Source: Paenibacillus solani (GTDB lineage: Bacteria; Bacillota; Bacilli; Paenibacillales; Paenibacillaceae). Taken from it: a DNA stretch of 64,000 nt. This document shows positions 16,763 to 24,743 of this stretch, in pieces. The translations under genes were made by a program, and so were the position numbers. Each line of letters starts with the position of its first letter. Position 1 is the first letter of the stretch. Under the pieces are notes generated by a model. That model worked only from the letters and a program-made list of their open reading frames with translations. It was not told where the DNA came from and made no database searches. The DNA lies in assembly GCF_001277345.1 (NCBI RefSeq), contig NZ_LIUT01000001.1, positions 2,384,419-2,448,418 of the forward strand. The letters are read 5' to 3'.

Positions 16763-17905
16763 TCATTTTATGATGAACTCTAGCGCATTTTCTTTAGCTT
16801 CCTGTACGGATGCAAATGATTGACTGAATTCTGGATACAACTTCATTACGATAGATTGAGGGGCATCCAGCATATTGCTGCCAAATATATATTGAATTCC
16901 ATCCTTGGTTCCGCTTCCTGACACGCGAGATGATTTAAATACACGCCTATCAGCTGTTTTTGATACAATTTCATAAGGATTTAACATGTCACTTATTGAA
17001 ATCCTTGTCTGAAAGTCATTTTTCTTGCCCGGATCGAAAACGAACGATGCTTTTGTCATGAGCGGTGAAATCTCCACTTTCGATAACAACACCTGGTGGC
17101 CGCCTAGCATGATGATTTGATCAGGTTTATAGGTTTCTGTCTTAATTGAAGAGAATTTTGAATCCAAATCGAACTCTATTTTCATTCTCTCTGAGTAATT
17201 CATCTCTGAGCGGACGGTACCGGTCTTGGGATCGGACAATTTTCCGGGATCTACGGATGCAATTTGAAAGTCGGCTTCAATTCGATCCGGTAATGGATCG
17301 TTTCGATCGAGCTCCAATGTTGCTCGCCCTTGCCAGCTTTGACTATCTGCAGAGCTGCCTATTTTCGATGTGTTTCCTAGATAACGACCTGTTTGTGCAT
17401 CTGTAAGACGAACACTACTCACACTGTAGATTTCCTGACTGGAATCCGACGTACCCGTATATAACAATATTAACTTGTTCTCGTCAGCAGTTACGGCATT
17501 GATCGTAATCTCGTAAGGTCCCGATTTCGCCGACTGGTTGACCATCTGAATGTAATCGTTTCTTATCGCCGACTCTAATGTACTCCGATCGATATCATGT
17601 ACAGCCAACTGCTTAAAGTCATTTAGAGCGCCCCAATCCAAGGTCTGTTCCGGGGCTGTCTGCACTGTCTGTGATGTGAAGGTATCCTTAATGGGATTGA
17701 ACAATAACAAACCAGCAGCCATGATCATTGTGAGTGATATAGCAGCTACTTTTATCGAAAAGGCTCGTGTTTTCCGACGATTCCTCCCCATCGCTAACCC
17801 ACGCTGAATGGCATATGTAGCATCGATTGTCTGCAAGTGCTGCTTCTGTTCCTGTCGGATCATGGCCGCCTCAGTATACATCGTCTGCTCTTCTGGACTA
17901 TTCAT
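16763..17905 (-). CDS. DUF4179-type membrane protein, probable anti-sigma factor (pair 2)
   Basis: A 380-residue protein: cytoplasmic N-terminus of about 50 residues, one membrane helix (VAAISLTMIMAAGLLLF, about 53-69), then a large extracellular beta-rich part. DUF4179-like segments follow the helix (LGALNDFKQLAVHDIDRS-type start, ITINAVTADENKLILLYTG, and a second half with ILLGGHQVLLSKVEISPL-type strands). It overlaps the sigma gene by 8 bases and has GGGAGG 9 bases upstream, so it is coupled to it. Sensing of envelope stress is inferred. Confidence 0.75.
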   Translation of the reverse strand: MNSPEEQTMYTEAAMIRQEQKQHLQTIDATYAIQRGLAMGRNRRKTRAFSIKVAAISLTMIMAAGLLLFNPIKDTFTSQTVQTAPEQTLDWGALNDFKQLAVHDIDRSTLESAIRNDYIQMVNQSAKSGPYEITINAVTADENKLILLYTGTSDSSQEIYSVSSVRLTDAQTGRYLGNTSKIGSSADSQSWQGRATLELDRNDPLPDRIEADFQIASVDPGKLSDPKTGTVRSEMNYSERMKIEFDLDSKFSSIKTETYKPDQIIMLGGHQVLLSKVEISPLMTKASFVFDPGKKNDFQTRISISDMLNPYEIVSKTADRRVFKSSRVSGSGTKDGIQYIFGSNMLDAPQSIVMKLYPEFSQSFASVQEAKENALEFIIK

Positions 17906-18446
17906 CTTGCCATACCTCCCGATTAATCATTAATTTTCGTAGCTGCTCCAGCCCCTTGTGCTGCCATGTCTTTACCGTACCCTCTGGCTTGCGGAGGATT
18001 GCAGCGATTTCCGATAGTGTCATGTCATTGTAGTATTTCAGCAGCAGCACATGTCGGTATTTGGGCTTCACCTTCTGTAAAACAGTCCACATAGCAAGTT
18101 TGTCATCATTCATCTCTCCAAGGACAGGCTCATTTATGGCTTTCTCCAGCTCATCATCTGGCAGTGGGACAGCCCGCTTTCGACGTCTCTGTTCATCAAT
18201 GCAAACATAGATCAAGATGCGAATGATCCAGGACTTGAATGCCCTCTTATCTTTTAATGATGAATGCTTAATCCATGCTCTGCATGTCATCTCCTGCACT
18301 GCTTCCAGGGCATCATGTCGATTGCGCAAATAACTATAGGCAATGTTCATCAAGGTATCCCGGTGTTCCATAATCGTTTGAAAAAAATCGGTTTCGTCAT
18401 CCGATTCTGCGAGTACTACCCTTTTCATCTCCGCTTTGGAGGCCAT
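17898..18446 (-). CDS. ECF-type sigma factor (pair 2)
   Basis: A 182-residue group 4 sigma factor. Region 2: MEHRDTLMNIAYSYLRNRHDALEAVQEMTCRAW and KSWIIRILIYVCIDEQRRRKR. Region 4: RHVLLLKYYNDMTLSEIAAIL and the recognition helix PEGTVKTWQHKGLEQLRKLM. It resembles the SigV/SigX-like B. subtilis group. The ATG follows GGAGAGGAG. An ECF-like promoter (18488-18512) lies about 45 bases upstream, which suggests positive autoregulation. Confidence 0.9.
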   Translation of the reverse strand: MASKAEMKRVVLAESDDETDFFQTIMEHRDTLMNIAYSYLRNRHDALEAVQEMTCRAWIKHSSLKDKRAFKSWIIRILIYVCIDEQRRRKRAVPLPDDELEKAINEPVLGEMNDDKLAMWTVLQKVKPKYRHVLLLKYYNDMTLSEIAAILRKPEGTVKTWQHKGLEQLRKLMINREVWQDE

Positions 18447-18487
18447 GATCTCCTCTCCTTCTCTCTATAAGATGTTCTGTGGTTTAA

Positions 18488-18512
18488 GACGGATTAATAG
18501 AATAAACAGTTT
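18488..18512 (-). promoter_or_regulatory. ECF-type autoregulatory promoter candidate (pair 2)
   Basis: On the minus strand AAAC and CGTC are spaced by 17 bases, close to the AAC/CGTC pattern of Bacillus ECF promoters, 42 bases before the sigma gene start. Confidence 0.45.
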
Positions 18513-18534
18513 TTTTATTTTTAAAATAAGAAAA

Positions 18535-18551
18535 ACCCGCTACATGCGGGT
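18535..18551 (-). terminator. Terminator of the BirA-controlled operon
   Basis: ACCCGC/GCGGGT stem with a 5-base loop, followed on the minus strand by TTTTCTTATTTT. A second hairpin (18568-18586, AGGCAGT/ACTGCCT) precedes it, nearer to the operon's last gene. Confidence 0.75.
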
Positions 18552-18627
18552 ATGGTTCGTTTCAACCAGGCAGTCCTAAACTGCCTTTATTTAGTTACTT
18601 AATCGGATCGCTATATCTTCCATATCC

Positions 18628-19590
18628 TCAAGCTCTCCACTTTGTACGAATATGCTCTGCTTCCCTCACCATTCTGTCAATCAACTCCGACACCGTCGGA
18701 ATATCATGGATCATGCCCGTTACTTGACCGGCCCAGCCCAAGCCTTCGTCTTTCAGATCATCGTAAATCCAGCGCTTGATGGCTTTCCCGCTTATATAGT
18801 CTTTTAAAGTCTCATACGTTGGTGACGACCGCTCCATTGCCAGGATTTTGTCAGCATATTCATTACGTAGTACCCTCGCAGGAGCATGAATCGAACGTTT
18901 AATGACAACCGTATCATTTTCCGAACTCTCCAATAATGCTTGTTTATATGAAGCGGCGGCATGTACACATTCCTGCGTAGCAATGAAACGCGTCCCCATC
19001 ACAATTCCTTCTGCACCAAGGGCTAGGGCAGCCATCCAGCCCCGACCATCGCCGATTCCCCCAGAGGCGACAACCGGGATGGAAACGGCATCGACGATCT
19101 GAGGGACAAGCACCACAGTTCCAACATCGTTGCGTCCTATATGTCCTCCACCCTCTTGTCCCACAACGATTATGGCAGACGCGCCGAGCTGTTCCGCTTT
19201 CTGTGCCTGTCTTCTTGAAGAAACAAGCACCAGTTTAGGGATACCCGTAGGTTTCAGCTTCTCTAATATCTCGGCTGGATTTCCGCCGGTAATCGTCACT
19301 GCAGATACTTGCTCATCAATGGCGACCTGCACACGGTCCATATAGGAAGCACCATGCATGCCTATCGCAAAGTTCACCCCAAACGGCTTGTCTGTCAATT
19401 GCCTTACCCGCTTAATTTCTTGACGAAGTGCATCTGCATGAGGAAGACTCATGGCTGTAATCTGTCCCATTCCGCCGGCATTCGAAACGGCAGCTGCGAG
19501 GTCTGAATAACCTAAATATGCGAGTCCGCCTTGGATGATCGGATACTGAATATTCAATATCTCGGTGATTCGGGTATTCCATTTCATCAT
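18628..19590 (-). CDS. FMN-dependent nitronate monooxygenase/FabK-like enoyl reductase
   Basis: A TIM-barrel flavoenzyme of about 320 residues. Motifs: IQYPIIQGGLAYLGYSDLAAAVSNAGGMG at the start, GQEGGGHIG with the active-site His, ASGGIGDGRG for the FMN phosphate, and GTRF. This superfamily contains both class I nitronate monooxygenases and the enoyl-ACP reductase FabK, which motif reading cannot separate. As the last gene of an acyl-CoA operon, an enoyl-thioester reductase role is attractive. The start is placed at ATG 19590 (or 19587), directly behind GGTGGAGG. A longer frame overlapping ecfT has no such site. Confidence 0.85.
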   Translation of the reverse strand: MMKWNTRITEILNIQYPIIQGGLAYLGYSDLAAAVSNAGGMGQITAMSLPHADALRQEIKRVRQLTDKPFGVNFAIGMHGASYMDRVQVAIDEQVSAVTITGGNPAEILEKLKPTGIPKLVLVSSRRQAQKAEQLGASAIIVVGQEGGGHIGRNDVGTVVLVPQIVDAVSIPVVASGGIGDGRGWMAALALGAEGIVMGTRFIATQECVHAAASYKQALLESSENDTVVIKRSIHAPARVLRNEYADKILAMERSSPTYETLKDYISGKAIKRWIYDDLKDEGLGWAGQVTGMIHDIPTVSELIDRMVREAEHIRTKWRA

Positions 19591-19613
19591 GTGCGCCTCC
19601 ACCATAAGATCAT

Positions 19614-20417
19614 TCATATTCCGGCTATCTTTAATAAGAGTGGGATCAAAGCGATTAGAATGGCGATTCCCCATACTTGATAGTCTATTCTGCGAAGCTC
19701 CTGTTGTTTAAAGCGGATTCTTCCTCTTCCATTACCGTAAGCACGTGCATCTATGGCGTAAGTCAGTTGTTCAGCACGCTGAATCGTTGTAAAGAGTAAC
19801 GGAACCAGAATCGGAATGTAAGACATGACACGTTTAGGCAGCGATAAACTTGGTATATCAAAGCCTCTAGCCTTTTGCGCAAGTAGGATTCGATCCAGCT
19901 CCTGCTGAATGGTCGGGATAAACCGGATAGCAATAACAATCATTAACGAAAACTGTTCCACGGGTACGTTAAGCTTGGATAGCGGAGACAGTAATTTTTC
20001 AAGGCCATGAGCTAGTGTTAGAGGTTTAGTTGTTAATGTTAGCACGGATGCCAGCAAGACGAGTAATACTATCCGCCAAACAAATCGAATCCCATTATAC
20101 AGCCCTTCCTGGGTTAACTCGAAAAATGACCAAGACCAAATGACCGTTCCTTTGGTGAAGATCACGTGATATATAAAAGTAAATGATAAAATAAATAAAA
20201 TAGGCTTGAGTCCTCTCCAAACGACGTGAGCGGGAATCTTCGATAAGATCAACAAACCAGCAACAAATACAGTTGCGAATACATAACTTAGAAGCGACTC
20301 TAACAACAGAAAGCTCAGCAGTATGACAAATATGCCTATAAGCTTTGTCCTTGGATCCAGCCTGTGAAATAAGGAATGCGTCTCTACATATTGACCTATT
20401 AATACGGTATTAGCCAT
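19614..20417 (-). CDS. ecfT: ECF transporter transmembrane protein EcfT
   Basis: A 267-residue integral membrane coupling protein of an energy-coupling-factor vitamin transporter. It begins LIGQYVETHSLFHRLDPRTKLIG, typical for EcfT, has several membrane helices, and contains the conserved cytoplasmic coupling segments IQQELDRILLAQKARGFD and TIQRAEQLTYAIDARAYG, whose A-R-G motifs contact the two ATPases. It overlaps ecfA2 by 8 bases. With bioY nine genes upstream in the same operon, the complex should import biotin. Confidence 0.94.
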   Translation of the reverse strand: MANTVLIGQYVETHSLFHRLDPRTKLIGIFVILLSFLLLESLLSYVFATVFVAGLLILSKIPAHVVWRGLKPILFILSFTFIYHVIFTKGTVIWSWSFFELTQEGLYNGIRFVWRIVLLVLLASVLTLTTKPLTLAHGLEKLLSPLSKLNVPVEQFSLMIVIAIRFIPTIQQELDRILLAQKARGFDIPSLSLPKRVMSYIPILVPLLFTTIQRAEQLTYAIDARAYGNGRGRIRFKQQELRRIDYQVWGIAILIALIPLLLKIAGI

Positions 20418-21273
20418 TTATTACGACGCTCCTTGTATTCCATATGGGCATGATCGCACGAATGATATCTTCTTCTCTAATGCTATGAACTTCAATCTTC
20501 CGCCCTGATAACTCCTCGAATAGATTGAGCAGCTGAACCGGCTCCGGGAGTGACAATCCAGCTTCCTCTACTACATATGGCTGCTCCAGGAACAGAACAG
20601 CTGGATCATATTGCCCCAGGAGATGACCTTTATGAAATAGAAGGATTTCATCGGAATACTCCGCGACATCTTCCATCTGGTGAGATACGAAGATTAGAGT
20701 ACGATTTGATTGTTGCTGCTGCCAGCTCTTTAACAACTGTAACATTGCCGTTCGGCTGATCGGATCAAGACCCGCTGTTGGCTCATCCACAATCAGCATT
20801 TTGGGCTCCATCATTAACACAGAGGCGATCGCGACCCGGCGTTTCTGCCCTCCGCTTAATTGAAAGGGAGCCCATGACAGGATCTCCTCCGGGAGTCCGA
20901 CTAGTGGCAATATCGTCTGAATTCTCTCCATAATCTGTTGATCCGAGCATCCCTGATGCTTCATGGCAAAGGCAAGCTCCTTATGAACCGTTGTCTCGAA
21001 TAACTGATGCTCGGGATATTGAAACACAAACCCGATTCCCGGAATCACCTTGAGTTGACCTTTAGCATCGCGCTGAACGGGCTGTTGATCAATCGTATAT
21101 GCTCCTTCAATGTGAGGTACCAGACCCTTCAACACTTTCACAAAGCTGGTTTTTCCTGCACCGGTTTGTCCTATAACAGATATCCATTTTCCTTCTTCGA
21201 TCGTACAGCTTATTCGGTGCAAAGCCTCCTGGTCAGAATAATGCACACTAACATGGCTTAGTTGGTAGACCAT
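20410..21273 (-). CDS. ecfA2: ECF transporter ATPase EcfA2
   Basis: An ABC ATPase of about 287 residues. Walker A is GQTGAGKTS, the signature is LSGGQKRRVAIA, and Walker B is MLIVDEPTAGLDP, with a switch histidine in FVSHQMED. It pairs with EcfA1 to power EcfT and the S component. The start is set at ATG 21273 (MVYQLSHVSVHY), where homology normally begins; a longer frame adds eight residues. It overlaps ecfA1 by 16 bases and ecfT by 8. Confidence 0.93.
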   Translation of the reverse strand: MVYQLSHVSVHYSDQEALHRISCTIEEGKWISVIGQTGAGKTSFVKVLKGLVPHIEGAYTIDQQPVQRDAKGQLKVIPGIGFVFQYPEHQLFETTVHKELAFAMKHQGCSDQQIMERIQTILPLVGLPEEILSWAPFQLSGGQKRRVAIASVLMMEPKMLIVDEPTAGLDPISRTAMLQLLKSWQQQQSNRTLIFVSHQMEDVAEYSDEILLFHKGHLLGQYDPAVLFLEQPYVVEEAGLSLPEPVQLLNLFEELSGRKIEVHSIREEDIIRAIMPIWNTRSVVING

Positions 21274-22058
21274 TGTGAGCGAATCATCTCCTTCCAATCG
21301 GCTTTCAGTGGGGTCTCTTGGCCAAGTTTTTGATAGAGTCGCACGGCAAAGGGTGATTGCAGCTGATAGTTCTCAGCAGGCATCGTTTCAAAAAAACGCA
21401 GCGGATCGCCATCATATTCGGGCCTGCCCTGATGAATAAGGAGCATGCGCTTTGCAGACAGGGCTTCCTCCATATGATGAGTGATGTGGACAACGGTCAT
21501 GCCCTGCTGGTGCAGCTCATGCATGATGGACATAATTTGTCCTCTCCCCTGCGGGTCCAGCATGGATGTAGCCTCATCGAAGATAATCATTTGAGGGCTC
21601 ATCGCAATGATGGCTGCAATGGCTACGCGCTGTTTTTGCCCGCCGGATAACTCGTGAGGTACAGCCTCTAAATGCCCCTCCATATGAACAGACTTCAATG
21701 CATGATGAAGCCGATCCAGCATCTCTTCTCTTGGCACGCGTATATTTTCCAAGCCGAATAATACCTCATCCATAACGGTGGTTGTAATGAATTGATCTTC
21801 TGGATTCTGAAACACCAGTCCGATCTGTTCATGAATGGTCCTCAAATCAGCCGGAATGGACGTATCCAGGTCATTAAACTGTACGCTGCCCTGCTTTGGA
21901 AGCACCAGTCCATCCATCAGCTTTGCTATGGTAGATTTTCCGCTCCCGTTCGCTCCCACAATCACCACAAACTCGCCAGGTTTGATGGTGAAGCTGATGT
22001 CTTCTAAGACAGGCTGACCCTTTTTATAATAAAAATGAACTTGATTGAATGTAAGCAT
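21258..22058 (-). CDS. ecfA1: ECF transporter ATPase EcfA1
   Basis: A 266-residue ABC ATPase. Walker A is GANGSGKST (35-43), the Q-loop region is GLVFQNPEDQFITTTV, the signature is LSGGQKQRVAIA, Walker B is MIIFDEATSMLDP and the switch His is in VHITHHMEEA. It starts at the ATG directly after the SDR stop (TAGATG). The two ATPases, EcfT and BioY in one operon make a dedicated biotin uptake system, unlike the shared ecf module that Firmicutes usually keep beside ribosomal genes. Confidence 0.94.
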   Translation of the reverse strand: MLTFNQVHFYYKKGQPVLEDISFTIKPGEFVVIVGANGSGKSTIAKLMDGLVLPKQGSVQFNDLDTSIPADLRTIHEQIGLVFQNPEDQFITTTVMDEVLFGLENIRVPREEMLDRLHHALKSVHMEGHLEAVPHELSGGQKQRVAIAAIIAMSPQMIIFDEATSMLDPQGRGQIMSIMHELHQQGMTVVHITHHMEEALSAKRMLLIHQGRPEYDGDPLRFFETMPAENYQLQSPFAVRLYQKLGQETPLKADWKEMIRSQWSTN

Positions 22059-22877
22059 CTATGTACTTCCCTTCTGTCGGTACCATGTAGTGAAGAATTC
22101 ATCGATATGTTCAGAATAGGAAGGCTGGGGCTGCTCCCATCTCGTTATCTGCGAACCATTCACGCCAAAGATTTCACCAGTTAAGCTCGAATCTCGCTGT
22201 ACAAGCAAAGCAGAGACGAAGCGGGCGATATCCTCGGCTTCACCTACCTGCCAGAACGCAGGAAATGGCTCTTGACGACGGGCATATTTCTCTCTCAGAT
22301 GATCAATGACAGGCCTCGTCATATCCGTTAAGGCTGCCGGTGAAATAGCATTGACCCTGATGTGATACTTCTTTAATTCGGCTGCAAGCGTCCATAGGAT
22401 GCCGAGCATACCCGCTTTGGCTGCGCTATAATTCACCTGCCCGATCGAGCCGGTTAAACCCGCGGTAGAAGTCATGAGAATGATGTCGCCTCCATTCTTA
22501 GTCATATGGGGCAGAACTCGCGAAATCGTATAAAAGGCTCCATTCAAATGAACATCAATTACGGATTGCCAATCTTCATCCGTCATGCGAATACTAGTTT
22601 GATCATGCAAATTACCGGCATTATGGATCAAGACATCGATTTGCCCGTACCCAGCCACAGCCGTGTCGATCAAGGCCGTAACTTGCCCCGGATCTGCAAT
22701 ATCGGCACAGCAGCCGAGCGCATCGCCGCCTGCTTCATGAATCTCCTGCAGGACCTCGTTGATTAGCGATTGGTTTGTCCCGTTCACAACGACTCGATAT
22801 CCGGTCTGTGCAAGAAACACAGCAATACTGCGACCAATTCCCCTTGTTGATCCTGTTATAATCGCTACTTTATTCAT
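22059..22877 (-). CDS. Short-chain dehydrogenase, FabG-like 3-oxoacyl reductase
   Basis: A 272-residue NAD(P)H-dependent oxidoreductase. The cofactor motif GSTRGIG is at 9-15, NAG at 86-88, and the catalytic Ser137, Tyr150 and Lys154 form the S-Y-K triad (NYSAAK). The sequence is FabG-like over about 240 residues, with an extra C-terminal tail (SYSEHIDEFFTTWYRQK). Its start shares one base with the previous stop (TAATG). Within the operon it would reduce a 3-oxoacyl-CoA to the 3-hydroxy form; substrate inferred from neighbours only. Confidence 0.88.
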   Translation of the reverse strand: MNKVAIITGSTRGIGRSIAVFLAQTGYRVVVNGTNQSLINEVLQEIHEAGGDALGCCADIADPGQVTALIDTAVAGYGQIDVLIHNAGNLHDQTSIRMTDEDWQSVIDVHLNGAFYTISRVLPHMTKNGGDIILMTSTAGLTGSIGQVNYSAAKAGMLGILWTLAAELKKYHIRVNAISPAALTDMTRPVIDHLREKYARRQEPFPAFWQVGEAEDIARFVSALLVQRDSSLTGEIFGVNGSQITRWEQPQPSYSEHIDEFFTTWYRQKGST

Positions 22878-23218
22878 TACAGCCTCTCTTTCGCTGTTAA
22901 AGTGCCTGATGCAATCAGTTCGCCATCCTCTCCCGTAACCGTCACATCGACATCACCGCTTGTACCCTCAAAATTAAAAACCACGTCTGAATCGACATAA
23001 AGTGGATTTATGAATTTTAAATCATACGTTGAGATCCATTGCTGAGGGTGTTCACGGATATATAGGGATTGCGCTAAACCCATGATATACATGCCATGCA
23101 CGATAGGCCGTTTGAAGCCTGCACTAGCTGCTGCGTCAGCATTCAGATGTATAGCTGAATCATCTTTAGAAACGTCAGCATATTGCCGGATCGCTTCCGC
23201 CGTTATACGTCTCTTCAA
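22877..23218 (-). CDS. MaoC-like (R)-specific enoyl hydratase/dehydratase, catalytic half
   Basis: A 113-residue single hot-dog protein. The hydratase-2 dyad is visible: Asp19 and His24 in VSKDDSAIHLN, followed by the substrate-gating PIVHGMYIMGL. It starts with TTG, overlapping the previous gene's stop (TTGA), behind AGGTGA. The family interconverts (R)-3-hydroxyacyl and 2-enoyl thioesters. Because the adjacent gene encodes a second, motif-poor hot-dog protein, the two probably form a heterodimer like HadA-HadB. Confidence 0.85.
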   Translation of the reverse strand: MKRRITAEAIRQYADVSKDDSAIHLNADAAASAGFKRPIVHGMYIMGLAQSLYIREHPQQWISTYDLKFINPLYVDSDVVFNFEGTSGDVDVTVTGEDGELIASGTLTAKERL

Positions 23219-23595
23219 TGCTCATCACCTACCCGAATTAACACCGTCTCAGCGGTGACAATAGGCTCATCGTTACAGGCACATGTAAGCGTATGGGTGA
23301 GCAATGTTAGTCCCCCTTGTCTTCCTGCTTTTCTTTCTACTTTTGTTAAGGTTAGCTCACAGTCTAAGACCATACCTTCCCTGATCGGTGTCACATACGA
23401 GAAATTTTGTGAACCGTGAATGTAGGGTTCAAGCGGGTCCAACCAAGGAATATCAAATGCTTGCCAGAAAATGATAGGCATCGTGGCTGAAGCTATTAGA
23501 TCACCATCTATCCTCTGCAAGGGAGCTTCGATACACTGTGCATACTGAGTAATCCACTGCGCCGTAATATATAACCGCTGCTGCACCGGACTCAT
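23215..23595 (-). CDS. MaoC-like hot-dog protein, N-terminal (non-catalytic) dehydratase subunit
   Basis: A 126-residue protein resembling the MaoC_dehydrat_N half: ITAQWITQYAQCIEA, a PIIFWQAFDIPW segment in the central helix position, HGSQNFSYVTPIREGMVL, and a closing HTLTCACNDEPIVTAETVLI strand. It lacks the D-x-N-P-x-H dyad. It overlaps the thiolase gene by 4 bases (ATGA) and the catalytic MaoC gene by 4. A partner subunit shaping the substrate pocket is the likely role. Confidence 0.75.
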   Translation of the reverse strand: MSPVQQRLYITAQWITQYAQCIEAPLQRIDGDLIASATMPIIFWQAFDIPWLDPLEPYIHGSQNFSYVTPIREGMVLDCELTLTKVERKAGRQGGLTLLTHTLTCACNDEPIVTAETVLIRVGDEH

Positions 23596-24743
23596 TTCAC
23601 AGCCTCAACGAGAGTAGCAATCCCCATGCCTCCGCCGATGCCGAGCGTCGCAAGACCTCTTTTATAAGGATTATATAGCATTTCAGAACATAGTCGCGTC
23701 ATTAATATAGCCCCTGCTGCACCGTAGGGATGACCAATAGCCAAAGCGCCGCCCCCCAGATTAACCTTATCCTCGGGAATTTGAAGCTCCCTAAGGGAAG
23801 CTAACACTTGCGAAGCAAAAGCTTCATTGAATTCCACCAGATCAAGATCATCTACAGTGAGCTGCTGACGATGAAGCACTTTTTGCACTGCTGGAACAGG
23901 ACCTATCCCCAGTATATTCGGATCTACACCGGCCGCTTGAGCATCGACAATTCGCAGAATTGGCTTGAGCTTATATTCTTCACATTTTTCACGAGACATG
24001 ATGAGTACTAGCGCGGCTCCGTCATTGAGCGGACAGGCATTGCCAGCCGTAACTGTCCCCTCTTCGAGGAAAATGGGCGGCAGCTTCCGCAGCTTATCGA
24101 GGCTCGTATCGTCTCTGGGACATTCATCTGTTGTAATCCACTCACCCTGAACTTGAAGAGGTACAATCTCCTGCTGGTATCGGCCCGTTCGCTGCGCAGT
24201 GATCGATTTTTGATGGCTTTTAAGTGCATACTGATCTTGCTCTTCTCTAGTAATAAGGTACTTAGTAGCGACATTCTCCGCCGCAATACCCATATCGGGA
24301 TCGCCGTAGGAGCTAGGAGTAAAGGGAGCGCGTGAATAGAGCTGCGGCATTCCCATTAGTGTCTCAGGCTTGGCCATTCTCCATGGTGCACGGCTCGTGC
24401 TCTCCACACCACCCGCTAAATAAATCTCACCTGCTCCGCTTTGAATCAATCTGGCCGCTATATTAATAGCCTCGAGTCCCGAACCGCATTGCCGATCGAT
24501 CGTTACGCATGGTACAGTGACTGGCAGCCCTGCTTCAAGCGCGGCAACTCTGGCTATATTTCCACCGGGGCCAACAACATTGCCAATGATCACATCATCG
24601 ATGCTCCCCTGAGGCAATTTTGTCTCACCCGTAATATGTCGTATGAGTGGTGCTACTAGTGACGATGGTTCAACCCGGCTCAATACACCGCCCAATCTGC
24701 CAATTGGGGTGCGTTTAGCCATGACTATCACAGCTTCTGTCAT
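23592..24743 (-). CDS. Thiolase (acetyl-CoA acetyltransferase-like, YhfS-like) lacking the second catalytic Cys
   Basis: A 383-residue thiolase. The acyl-accepting Cys86 (DRQCGSGLEA), the NEAFA loop and His338 (GGALAIGHPYGAAGA) are all present. The C-terminal motif, normally C-x-G-G-G with a proton-shuttling Cys, reads LGIGGGMGIA, with Gly368 in the Cys place. This could block or alter Claisen condensation, for example favouring acyl transfer. It overlaps the ligase gene by 4 bases. From memory B. subtilis yhfS, in the bioY(yhfU)-yhfT-yhfS group, is the counterpart. Check whether the Gly is shared. Confidence 0.9.
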   Translation of the reverse strand: MTEAVIVMAKRTPIGRLGGVLSRVEPSSLVAPLIRHITGETKLPQGSIDDVIIGNVVGPGGNIARVAALEAGLPVTVPCVTIDRQCGSGLEAINIAARLIQSGAGEIYLAGGVESTSRAPWRMAKPETLMGMPQLYSRAPFTPSSYGDPDMGIAAENVATKYLITREEQDQYALKSHQKSITAQRTGRYQQEIVPLQVQGEWITTDECPRDDTSLDKLRKLPPIFLEEGTVTAGNACPLNDGAALVLIMSREKCEEYKLKPILRIVDAQAAGVDPNILGIGPVPAVQKVLHRQQLTVDDLDLVEFNEAFASQVLASLRELQIPEDKVNLGGGALAIGHPYGAAGAILMTRLCSEMLYNPYKRGLATLGIGGGMGIATLVEAVK

